The translations under genes and the position numbers were made by a program. A stretch of 45,373 nt of DNA from Candidatus Methylomirabilota bacterium (GTDB lineage Bacteria; Methylomirabilota; Methylomirabilia; Rokubacteriales; CSP1-6): assembly GCA_035936835.1 (NCBI GenBank), contig DASYVT010000022.1, forward strand, positions 1-45,373, read 5' to 3'. Position 1 is the stretch's first letter; each line of letters begins with the position of its first letter. A model generated the notes under the pieces. That model was not told where the DNA came from. It saw only the letters and a list, made by a program, of their open reading frames with translations, and ran no database searches. Below are positions 17,307-24,268 of the stretch, in pieces.

Positions 17307-18341
17307 TCAGGCTGTGTACGGCTCGATCAGCACCTTGAGCGCCTGGCCCCGCTCCATGAGGCCGAGGGCTTCCGGGACGTCGGCCAGGCCCATGGTGTGG
17401 GTCAGGAGCCCGTCAGGCACCAGGGCCTCCGACTCCAGCAGCGCCACCGCCTGCCTGATCAAGGCCGGCGTGTGGTGGAATGCCCCGACCAGCGCCAGCT
17501 CTTCATAGTGCACGCGCCGGGTGTCCACGGCCACGGTCGTACCCGGAGCGCAGCCGCCAAAGAATACCACGGTCCCTCCCGGGCCGACAGCAGCCACGGC
17601 CTGCTCCCAGACCTCGGGGCGGCCCGTGGCGTCTACGGCCACGTCCACGCCGCGGCCACCCGTGACGTCGCGCAAGAGGGCCGCGAGGCTCGGCGATTGG
17701 CCGGCGTCCAGGCACTCGGCGATGCCGAGGCCCCTGACCCGGTCGAGGCGCCAGCCGGGCTTGCCGACGAGGAGCGGCCGCGCGCCCCGCTGCGCCGCCA
17801 CGAGGGCGAGGAGACAGCCGAGCGGCCCGTGGCCGATCACCGCCACCGTCATGCCCTTCTCGACCCGGCCGCGCTCGATCCCGAGGAGCGCACACGCCAG
17901 GGGCTCGGCGAAGGCCGCGCGACGCGCGGGCAGCGACGGGCCCAGCCGGACCACATTGGAGGCGACGAGCCGCGGCGGAAGGGCGATGTATTCCCCGTAG
18001 CCGCCGTTGACGAAGAGGAGATCCTCGCAGAGGTTGTGGCGCCCCGCCCGGCAGCAGCGGCAGGCTCCGCAGGGCGCCGAGTTGGCGGCGACGACGCGGT
18101 CCCCTTCACGGAAGTCGGTCACTCCGCGTCCCACGCGCGCCACGGCGCCGGCGAACTCGTGGCCGAACACTGTCGGCACGTGCGGGATCATCACGGGATG
18201 CCCGCGCCGCAGCACCTTGACGTCCGTGCCGCAGGTCAGCGCGGCCTCGATCTTCATGACGATCTCGCCCGGCCCCGGCTCAGGCACCGGCATCTCCTCG
18301 AAGCGGAGATCGCCGGGCCCGTAGAAGACTTGCGCTTTCAT
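17307..18341 (-). CDS. Zinc-dependent alcohol dehydrogenase, MDR family (2)
   Basis: Medium-chain dehydrogenase/reductase of 344 residues. The catalytic zinc site is C37 (TCGTD) and H61-E62 (GHE). The structural zinc lobe has four cysteines in CGACRCCRAGRHNLC. The NAD(P) fold begins at VIGHGPLGCLLA. It resembles threonine/sorbitol dehydrogenase-type members, which oxidise secondary alcohols or reduce aldehydes and ketones. It sits in the hopanoid operon after a related dehydrogenase (64-base gap) and before ispH. Substrate unknown; a polyol or sugar-derived group such as ribosylhopane is an inference from position. Confidence 0.85.
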   Translation of the reverse strand: MKAQVFYGPGDLRFEEMPVPEPGPGEIVMKIEAALTCGTDVKVLRRGHPVMIPHVPTVFGHEFAGAVARVGRGVTDFREGDRVVAANSAPCGACRCCRAGRHNLCEDLLFVNGGYGEYIALPPRLVASNVVRLGPSLPARRAAFAEPLACALLGIERGRVEKGMTVAVIGHGPLGCLLALVAAQRGARPLLVGKPGWRLDRVRGLGIAECLDAGQSPSLAALLRDVTGGRGVDVAVDATGRPEVWEQAVAAVGPGGTVVFFGGCAPGTTVAVDTRRVHYEELALVGAFHHTPALIRQAVALLESEALVPDGLLTHTMGLADVPEALGLMERGQALKVLIEPYTA

Positions 18342-18405
18342 CCGGGAACGGGGGCCCAGAAATGGCCCCCGTACTCCCCCAGTCCGCAGATAACGCTCGA
18401 GGTTG

Positions 18406-19416
18406 TCATGGCCTTATGTAGACCTTCACGGCTTCCTGGCGCTGCATGAGCTCGACGCCGCGCGCGAGCTGACCGAGCGGCAGCCTGTGGGTGATGAGCC
18501 CGTCCACGTTCACCGTCCCCTGGCTGAGGAGATCGAACGCCTCCCTCAGCTCGACGGGTGAGGACGAATACGTGGCCGAGATGGTCAGCTCGCGGTGGTA
18601 GAGATCGGCCAGCGACAGGGGCAGGCTCTCGCCCGCCCCGCCCGCGAAGTAGTGGAGCTGGCCGCCGTCGCGAACACGGGCCGTAGCCCACGGCAGGAGC
18701 GCCGCGCCCCCGGCCGTCAGCATCACGATGTCGACGCCGCGACCGTCCGTGGCCTGTCGGAGCGCCGCATCGAGCTCGGCGTCCTCGTCGGGGACGCGGG
18801 CGCCGGCGCGGCGGCCGAGCGCGCGCCTGCCGGAGACGAGGTCGGCGCCGAAGACAGCCGCGCCCGCGAGCGTAAAGGCCCGGGCCAGCAGGCACCCGAT
18901 CGAGCCAAGGCCCACGACCATCACCGTGTCGCCCGGCGCCGCCCCGGAGCGCTTGACGGCGCGCAGGCAGCAGGCCAGCGGCTCGGTGAAGGACGCCGTC
19001 TCGTCGCTCATCGCGTCCGGCAGCGCGAAGGCGGCGTGCGAGACGTTCGGCGCGGGCACGCGGCAGAGCTCGGCGAAGCCGCCCGGGTCGAGGTTGCTCA
19101 GCTTGAAGTGGCGGCACATGGACGGGCTGCCGCGCCGGCAGTAGTGGCAGGCGAAGCAGGGCACGTGATGGGCGACGACGACCCGCCGGCCGCGGCGGAA
19201 CCCCGTCACGCCGGCGCCGACTTTGACGACCTTGCCGACCACCTCGTGGCCGAACACGGCGGGAGCCTTCGTCGCCGGGCTCGTGACCTTCAGGATGTCG
19301 GAGCCGCAGAGCCCGCAGCCGCTCACGCGAACCAGCATTTCCCCGGGCCCGATCCGCGGCTCGGGCCAGTCGCCGAGCTGGAGTCTGCCGGGCCCGGCGT
19401 AGACCGCGGCTTTCAC
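18406..19416 (-). CDS. Zinc-dependent alcohol dehydrogenase, MDR family (1)
   Basis: Second MDR dehydrogenase, 336 residues. Catalytic zinc ligands C37 (GLCGSD) and H57-E58 (GHE), structural zinc cysteines in CFACHYCRRGSPSMC, and cofactor loop VVGLGSIGCLLA. It has the same architecture as the neighbour at 17307 but is clearly diverged from it. GTG 19416 overlaps the hpnD stop as GTGA, so translation is coupled to squalene synthesis. An in-frame start further upstream would run through the 15-base repeats at the end of hpnD and is less likely. Substrate unknown. Confidence 0.85.
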   Translation of the reverse strand: MKAAVYAGPGRLQLGDWPEPRIGPGEMLVRVSGCGLCGSDILKVTSPATKAPAVFGHEVVGKVVKVGAGVTGFRRGRRVVVAHHVPCFACHYCRRGSPSMCRHFKLSNLDPGGFAELCRVPAPNVSHAAFALPDAMSDETASFTEPLACCLRAVKRSGAAPGDTVMVVGLGSIGCLLARAFTLAGAAVFGADLVSGRRALGRRAGARVPDEDAELDAALRQATDGRGVDIVMLTAGGAALLPWATARVRDGGQLHYFAGGAGESLPLSLADLYHRELTISATYSSSPVELREAFDLLSQGTVNVDGLITHRLPLGQLARGVELMQRQEAVKVYIRP

Positions 19417-20297
19417 GTGCGCTTCTTTCCCCACCTCGACTGGCCCCACCTCGACTGGCCCCACCTCGACTGGACCCAGCAGCGGAGAGCGATGCCGAGC
19501 TTCCTCGGCGTGGGCACGCTCACGCGCCCGCCGAAGACGCGGAACCGGCGGCGCTCGATAGTTTCGAGAAGCGCGAAATAGGTCCGCCCCATGATCTCGG
19601 CGGCGAAGAGGGTGCGCTGGTCGACGCGCGGCAGCGCGGTCCAGGCGCCCTCGTAGTAGGAGCGCGCGCGCCGAGCCTGGTGCTCCATGAGCCTGACGAA
19701 GCCGGGGGTGTAGCGCCCCGCCGCCAGGTCGTCGGCGGTGACGCCGAAGCGCTGGAGGTCCTCCTGGGGCAGGTAGACGCGCCCGGCCAGGGCGTCGGGC
19801 TGGACATCACGCATGATGTTGGTCAGCTGGAGCGCGACGCCGAGGTTGACCGCGTACTCGCGCGCCCGCACGTCCGTGTAGCCGAAGATCTCGATGCAGC
19901 AGAGCCCGACGGCGGAGGCGACGCGGTAGCAGTACGGGTAGAGCTCGTCGAACGTCTTGTACGTGGAGCGCTCGAGGTCCATCTCGACGCCCGCGATGAT
20001 CTCTTCGAGCGCGGCCCGCGGGATCGGAAAGATCTTCACGGCTTCCTGCAGCCGCTGTGCCGCCGGGTGCACCGGCCTACCCTCGAAGACCTCCGCGATC
20101 TCCGCGCGCCAGCGCTCGAGCTCCTTTCGCTGGGCCGCGCGGTCCTGCCCGACGTCCACCGCGTCGTCGACGATGCGGCAGAAGGCGTAGACGGCGTAGA
20201 GGGCCTCGCGCTGGGGCCTCGGCAGGCAGAGGAAGGCGTAGAAGAAGTTGGAGCGGCTCTTGCGCGTCAGTCTCGAGACGAACTTGGCGGGATTCAT
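19413..20297 (-). CDS. hpnD: Presqualene diphosphate synthase (HpnD-type squalene/phytoene synthase)
   Basis: Condenses two farnesyl diphosphates to presqualene diphosphate in the bacterial route to squalene. The 294-residue protein has both aspartate-rich motifs (DDAVD and NIMRDVQPD), the YCYRVASAVG segment and a YLPQEDL motif. ATG 20297 overlaps the hpnA stop as ATGA. The C-terminus is odd: a 15-base unit repeated three times makes a run of SRWGQ repeats, followed by GKKRT. HpnC and HpnE, the usual partners, are not in the window, so they are encoded elsewhere or this enzyme acts alone. Confidence 0.88.
   Translation of the reverse strand: MNPAKFVSRLTRKSRSNFFYAFLCLPRPQREALYAVYAFCRIVDDAVDVGQDRAAQRKELERWRAEIAEVFEGRPVHPAAQRLQEAVKIFPIPRAALEEIIAGVEMDLERSTYKTFDELYPYCYRVASAVGLCCIEIFGYTDVRAREYAVNLGVALQLTNIMRDVQPDALAGRVYLPQEDLQRFGVTADDLAAGRYTPGFVRLMEHQARRARSYYEGAWTALPRVDQRTLFAAEIMGRTYFALLETIERRRFRVFGGRVSVPTPRKLGIALRCWVQSRWGQSRWGQSRWGKKRT
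19429..19473. repeat. Three perfect 15-base tandem repeats in the end of hpnD
   Basis: The unit CCCCACCTCGACTGG occurs three times in direct succession (19429-19443, 19444-19458, 19459-19473). It is in frame with hpnD and encodes the SRWGQ repeats. The three copies are identical, so the array is recent. Its core CGACTGG resembles CGACTTGG in the 16-base array at 32345. Confidence 0.9.
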
Positions 20298-21304
20298 GCC
20301 GCGCGAAGCCCCACCGGTCGGGGCGCGTAGCCCCGCTCGACGAACCAGGCCACGGCGTCCCGCAGCGCGTCCTCGGCGGGAGTCTGCGGCAGGCCGAGCT
20401 CGCGGACGGCCTTCTCGGCGCTGAAGTACATGCGCTTTCGCGCCATGCGCACGGCGTTCAGCGGCACCTGCGGTGTCCCGCCGGTGACGCGGGCCGCGCC
20501 CTCCATGCAGAGGGCGGCCATCCACGCGACGCCGTACGGTACCCGGAACCGGGGCGCGCGGAGACCCGTGATCCCGGCGAGCGCCCGGAAGATCTCGATG
20601 AGGGACATGTTGCGGTGGCCGAGCACGTACTTTTGGCCGACCCTGCCGCGCTCGGCGGCCAGGATGTGGCCGCGCGCGACGTCCCGCACGTGGACGATGT
20701 TGAGCCCCGTGTCGAGCGAGCCCACCATCTTGCCCTTGAGGAAATCCACGACCATCTGCCCCGTCGGCGTGGGCTTGACGTCCCAGGAGCCGATCGGCGC
20801 CGAGGGGTTGACGATGATGATCGGCGCCCCGCGCGCCGCGAGCTCGTCGGCGACGCGCTCGGCAAGGAACTTGGAGGCCTTGTAGGGCCCGACCATGTCC
20901 TCGAGCCCCACCGGGCTCGTCTCGTCTCCCGGCGTCCCGTCCTTCGGAATGCCCAGCGCGCCGACGGTCGAGGTGTAGACGATGCGCTCGGCGCCCGCCT
21001 CGGCGGCGGCCGTCAGGATGTGGCGGGTGCCGTCCACGTTGGCGCGGTAGAGCTCGCGCGGGTCCCGCGCCCAGAGCCGGTAGTCGGCGGCGACGTGGTA
21101 GACCCAGCGCGCGCCCTTGACCGCCGCCCGGAGCGAATCCGCGTCGAGGAGATCGCCCTCGGCGATCTCGACCGCGCAGCCCTCGAGCGCCCTGCGGTCG
21201 CTGCCCTTGCGCGCCAGCACGCGCACCGTCCGGCCGTCGGCCAAGAGCTCCCGGACGAGGTTGGCGCCGACGAACCCGGTGCCGCCCGTGACGAGCGCGT
21301 CCAT
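20294..21304 (-). CDS. hpnA: Hopanoid-associated sugar epimerase/dehydratase HpnA
   Basis: Short-chain (extended SDR) NAD-dependent protein of 336 residues. Cofactor loop GGTGFVGANL at the N-terminus, and catalytic YKASK with a preceding TSTVGALG serine region. The segment YHVAADYRLWARDP is typical of the HpnA family found in hopanoid gene clusters. The exact reaction of HpnA is not well established. It lies between hpnG (12-base gap) and hpnD (4-base overlap). Confidence 0.9.
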   Translation of the reverse strand: MDALVTGGTGFVGANLVRELLADGRTVRVLARKGSDRRALEGCAVEIAEGDLLDADSLRAAVKGARWVYHVAADYRLWARDPRELYRANVDGTRHILTAAAEAGAERIVYTSTVGALGIPKDGTPGDETSPVGLEDMVGPYKASKFLAERVADELAARGAPIIIVNPSAPIGSWDVKPTPTGQMVVDFLKGKMVGSLDTGLNIVHVRDVARGHILAAERGRVGQKYVLGHRNMSLIEIFRALAGITGLRAPRFRVPYGVAWMAALCMEGAARVTGGTPQVPLNAVRMARKRMYFSAEKAVRELGLPQTPAEDALRDAVAWFVERGYAPRPVGLRAA

Positions 21305-21316
21305 GGCGCGTGCCGT

Positions 21317-22018
21317 CTACGCCGCCAGCCGGGCGAGCGAGCCCGCCACACTCTCAAGCGCGCGCCGCGATGACCGCCGGAGCTGGAGCGCGCGGCGCAG
21401 GACCCGCGGATGCGCCAGGGCGAGGACGCCGCCGCATCGGAGGCGCCCGTCGGCGCCCATCAACCGCATCAGCTCGTCGGGCAGCGTTTCGCGCGCGTCG
21501 TCCGACACGGCGCGCACCACGAGGGAGGAGCACCCGCGTGCGGCCGCCGCTTCGAGGATGGTCGCCGACTCCATGTCCACGGCCACGGCGCCCGTCGCGG
21601 CGCGAAGCGCCGCCTTGGCCTCGGGCGTCACTACGGCCCGGCTCACTGTCGCCATGACGCCGGTTCGTGCGTGGGTACTTCCCTTGGCAGCGGCACGCTG
21701 AGCGGCGCTCCCGGTGACCGGCAGACGCACCCCCGCGTCGTTGATGACTGCCTCCGGCAGGACGAGGTCGCCCACGCCGAGGGCGGGATCGAGGCCCCCG
21801 CAGACGCCGGCCGAGACGACGAGCGGGCGGTCAGAAGCGGCGACGAGGGCAGTCCAGCGGGAGCCGAGGAGACCGGCACGGAGACCGACGGGAGCCACGC
21901 GGAGAGTTCCGCGGCCGAACGCGGGGAACGACAAGGACGGCAGCGACGGCAGGGAGAGCGCCCGGGCCAGGGCCCGGGCCTCGAGCTCAACCGCCGTCAG
22001 GACCAGGATCGCGACCAA
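21317..22018 (-). CDS. hpnG: Hopanoid-associated nucleoside phosphorylase/nucleosidase HpnG
   Basis: Purine nucleosidase-like enzyme that removes adenine from adenosylhopane, giving (phospho)ribosylhopane. The protein of about 233 residues shows the MTA/SAH nucleosidase fold: VSAGVCGGLDP, DLVLPEAV, the purine and ribose contact AVDMESATI, and VVRAVSDDA for the catalytic aspartate. No ATG begins the conserved part; I chose TTG 22018 (LVAILVLTAVE), which overlaps the upstream small gene by 32 bases. The start is the uncertain point, not the family. Confidence 0.82.
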   Translation of the reverse strand: MVAILVLTAVELEARALARALSLPSLPSLSFPAFGRGTLRVAPVGLRAGLLGSRWTALVAASDRPLVVSAGVCGGLDPALGVGDLVLPEAVINDAGVRLPVTGSAAQRAAAKGSTHARTGVMATVSRAVVTPEAKAALRAATGAVAVDMESATILEAAAARGCSSLVVRAVSDDARETLPDELMRLMGADGRLRCGGVLALAHPRVLRRALQLRRSSRRALESVAGSLARLAA

Positions 22019-22355
22019 GCCGGTCGACGCCGGACGCCGCGGCCCGGAGCGCCCTCTCCTTCTCCTTGCGCTCGACCCAGGCCTTCCAGCTGTTGCCGGC
22101 CGCGGTGTCCTTGCCGGTGAACTTGATGGTGGCAATGTCACGGTAGGGGATGGTGAAGGGGCCGTCTCCCTGCTCGTCGAAGAGCTGGATGAAGGCGTCG
22201 GGCGCGTCGGCCTCCCGGTTGAAGATGTAGCCGACGATTTCGCCGCCGTCCCTCTTCACGACCGTCGTGTTGCCGCGGTAGTCAAAGGCGAAATCGACCA
22301 CCTCTCGGAGAGACGTGTAGTCGTTGATCTGCGGCACCCACCCCTCGAGGGTCAT
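21987..22355 (-). CDS. Small conserved-looking protein of unknown function between hpnH and hpnG
   Basis: 122 residues, unrecognised. The first ~95 residues look like a compact soluble alpha/beta domain (alternating strands such as TTVVKRDGGEIVGYIF and FTIPYRDIATIKF), followed by a charged helix (WVERKEKERAL) and a low-complexity tail that overlaps hpnG. There is no signal peptide, membrane segment or metal motif. ATG 22355 is 4 bases after the hpnH stop, so it is translated with the two enzymes that add and then strip the adenosyl group. A role as an accessory protein in that step is an inference. Confidence 0.7.
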   Translation of the reverse strand: MTLEGWVPQINDYTSLREVVDFAFDYRGNTTVVKRDGGEIVGYIFNREADAPDAFIQLFDEQGDGPFTIPYRDIATIKFTGKDTAAGNSWKAWVERKEKERALRAAASGVDRLGRDPGPDGG

Positions 22356-22359
22356 GGGC

Positions 22360-23376
22360 CTACAGCTTTCCGGAGAGAGCGACCGAGACGGTCTCGGCGA
22401 AACCCTTGAGCGAGCTGAACGTGTGGTCGACGGCGGTCGCCTCGTACCCGCAGTGGACCATGCAGTCGCGGCACTTCTCGTTGCCGCTCTTCTTGCCGTA
22501 GTTTTCCCACTTCGTGCCGTCCATCAGCTCCCGGAAGCTCGCGGCATAGCCTTCCTGGAGCAGGTAGCAGGGGCGCTGCCAGCCGAACATATTAAAGGTG
22601 GGGTTGCCCCAGGGCGTGCACTCGAAGTCCTTCTTGCCCATGAGGAAGCGCAGGAAGAGCGGCGACTGGTTGAACTTCCAGCGCCGCTTCGGCTTCGAGA
22701 GCATCTCGCTGAAGAGCTGATTGGTGCGCGTCTGGTGCAGGAAGTGTTCCTGGTCGGGCGCCTTCGAGTAGCTGTACCCGGGCGAGAGCATCATGCCCTC
22801 GACTCCCAGGTCCATCATCTCGTCGAAGAACTCGCGCATCCTGAGCGGCGAGGCGCCGTCGAAAAGCGTCGTGTTCGTCGTCACGCGGAACCCGCGCTGG
22901 AGCGCGGCCTTGATCCCCTCGACCGCCTCGTCGAAGACGCCGTCCCGGCAGACCGCCTCGTCGTGCTCCTCCCGCAGCCCGTCCATGTGCACGCTGAACG
23001 TCAGGTACTTGGACGGCGTGAAGAGGTGGAGCTTCTCCTTGAGCAGAATGGCGTTGGTGCAGAGGTAGATGTACTTCCTGCGCTTGACGAGCTCGGCCAC
23101 CAGCTTGTCGATGTCGGGGTACATGAGCGGCTCGCCGCCCGGAATGCTCACGATGGGCGCCCCGCACTCCGCCACGGCCGCAAGGCACTGCTCCACGGTC
23201 AGGTGCTTCTTCAGGATCTGGGCCGGGTACTGGATTTTGCCGCAGCCGGCGCACGCGAGGTTGCACCGGAACAGGGGCTCGAGCATCAGGACGAATGGGT
23301 AGCGCTTCTGGCCGCGGATCTTCTGCTGGAGGATGTAGCTCGCGACGGTGTACATCTGGGAGACCGGCACGCTCAT
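22360..23376 (-). CDS. hpnH: Adenosylhopane synthase, radical SAM protein HpnH
   Basis: Radical SAM enzyme that attaches the 5'-deoxyadenosyl group to diploptene, the first step of hopanoid side-chain extension. The 338-residue protein has the cluster motif C38-x3-C42-x2-C45 (CNLACAGC), the SAM-binding GGEPL, and late cysteines in CRDCMVHCGYEA, all typical of HpnH. ATG 23376 follows the preceding stop by 4 bases. Its presence shows the organism makes extended C35 hopanoids and not only diploptene or diplopterol. Confidence 0.95.
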   Translation of the reverse strand: MSVPVSQMYTVASYILQQKIRGQKRYPFVLMLEPLFRCNLACAGCGKIQYPAQILKKHLTVEQCLAAVAECGAPIVSIPGGEPLMYPDIDKLVAELVKRRKYIYLCTNAILLKEKLHLFTPSKYLTFSVHMDGLREEHDEAVCRDGVFDEAVEGIKAALQRGFRVTTNTTLFDGASPLRMREFFDEMMDLGVEGMMLSPGYSYSKAPDQEHFLHQTRTNQLFSEMLSKPKRRWKFNQSPLFLRFLMGKKDFECTPWGNPTFNMFGWQRPCYLLQEGYAASFRELMDGTKWENYGKKSGNEKCRDCMVHCGYEATAVDHTFSSLKGFAETVSVALSGKL

Positions 23377-23380
23377 CTGC

Positions 23381-24184
23381 TTAGTGACCTCTTTCGTCTA
23401 TCGTTGTCGTGATCACGGCCACCCGCTCCCCCGCGGGCCGCTCAACCGTCCAGCCCCGTGTCACCGATATGGCCTTGAGAGCATAGACTAGCAGAAAAAC
23501 GGCCACATGCACGAGGATTCCGGCCCCCAGCAGGGCCCTCTCCCCGATCCAGCCGGTGATCCCGAGGTTGAAGAGGACGACTCCATAATAGAGGCCGATA
23601 CCCCCCAAGGGCGACCCCAGTGCCTGGGGCCGGCGCCTGACGGCCCGGAGGTAGCCGCCCACGATCGCCCAGCCAACGAGGAACCAGCCGGCGAAGTTGG
23701 AGAGGGGCACCCTGAAATAGATGCCCGGCTCGGCGTAGTAGAAGACGCGGCCGAGGAACCAGGACTCCCCGAGGACCGCCAGCGGGTCCATGACGACGTC
23801 CACCAGCGTCATCAGCGCCACGGCGAGGGCGGCGGGCGCCCAGCCGCGGGCCTGCCCGAGCGCCCAGCGCGCCAGGCAGTACGAGCCGTAGGAGAGGAAG
23901 GGGAAGGACAGCGGGACGAAGAACGGCACGTTCGAGATGAAGAGCTCGCGCCCTGCGGTCTCGCCCGTGTAGTGGTAGAGGCCGAACGGGATGCCGATGC
24001 GGGTCGACGCGTACTCGGCCGCGAAGGCGACGGCCCAGCCCCAGCCGAGCCACCCGAAGGCCCGGCGCCATCCGAGGTCGCGCCCTGCCAGGACGAGGAA
24101 GACAGCGAGAAAGACGACGACGTACGGGCGCAGCAGGACCGTCCCCGCGAGCAACGTCGGCCAGCCGGGGACCTCGTGGGCCAT
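23381..24184 (-). CDS. CruF-like membrane protein (carotenoid biosynthesis protein family, DUF422)
   Basis: Integral membrane protein of 267 residues with about seven helices. It matches the CruF/carotenoid 1',2'-hydratase family: FAAEYASTRIGIPFGLYHYTG, NVPFFVPLSFPFLSYG, and DVVMDPLA with conserved acidic residues. Known members add water to the end double bond of acyclic carotenoids. Here it leads the hopanoid operon and no carotenoid gene is seen, so a triterpene substrate is possible (inference). I chose ATG 24184 because a good promoter (TTGAAA-17-TAAGGT) puts the RNA start at or next to this ATG. A TTG at 24220 would add 12 residues but would lie within the promoter. Confidence 0.78.
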   Translation of the reverse strand: MAHEVPGWPTLLAGTVLLRPYVVVFLAVFLVLAGRDLGWRRAFGWLGWGWAVAFAAEYASTRIGIPFGLYHYTGETAGRELFISNVPFFVPLSFPFLSYGSYCLARWALGQARGWAPAALAVALMTLVDVVMDPLAVLGESWFLGRVFYYAEPGIYFRVPLSNFAGWFLVGWAIVGGYLRAVRRRPQALGSPLGGIGLYYGVVLFNLGITGWIGERALLGAGILVHVAVFLLVYALKAISVTRGWTVERPAGERVAVITTTIDERGH

Positions 24185-24191
24185 GCCGGCG

Positions 24192-24220
24192 ACCTTAGCG
24201 GACTTCTCTCGGGTTTTCAA
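24192..24220 (-). promoter_or_regulatory. Sigma70-like promoter of the leftward hopanoid operon
   Basis: Minus strand TTGAAA (24220-24215), 17-base spacer, TAAGGT (24197-24192). The expected RNA start (about 24185) falls on the ATG at 24184, so the message may have no leader. The divergent cyclase promoter lies about 30 bases to the right. Confidence 0.55.
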
Positions 24221-24251
24221 CGCGGCGCGGGTGCCGACCAGGCGAGGGCTG

Positions 24252-24260
24252 TGCTAGTAT
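24252..24260 (+). promoter_or_regulatory. Extended -10 element of the squalene-hopene cyclase operon
   Basis: TGCTAGTAT fits the extended -10 pattern TGnTAnnnT. The expected start (about 24267) is two bases before the in-frame GTG at 24269. No clear -35 is seen, as is common with extended -10 promoters. Confidence 0.45.
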
Positions 24261-24268
24261 CGGGCGGT

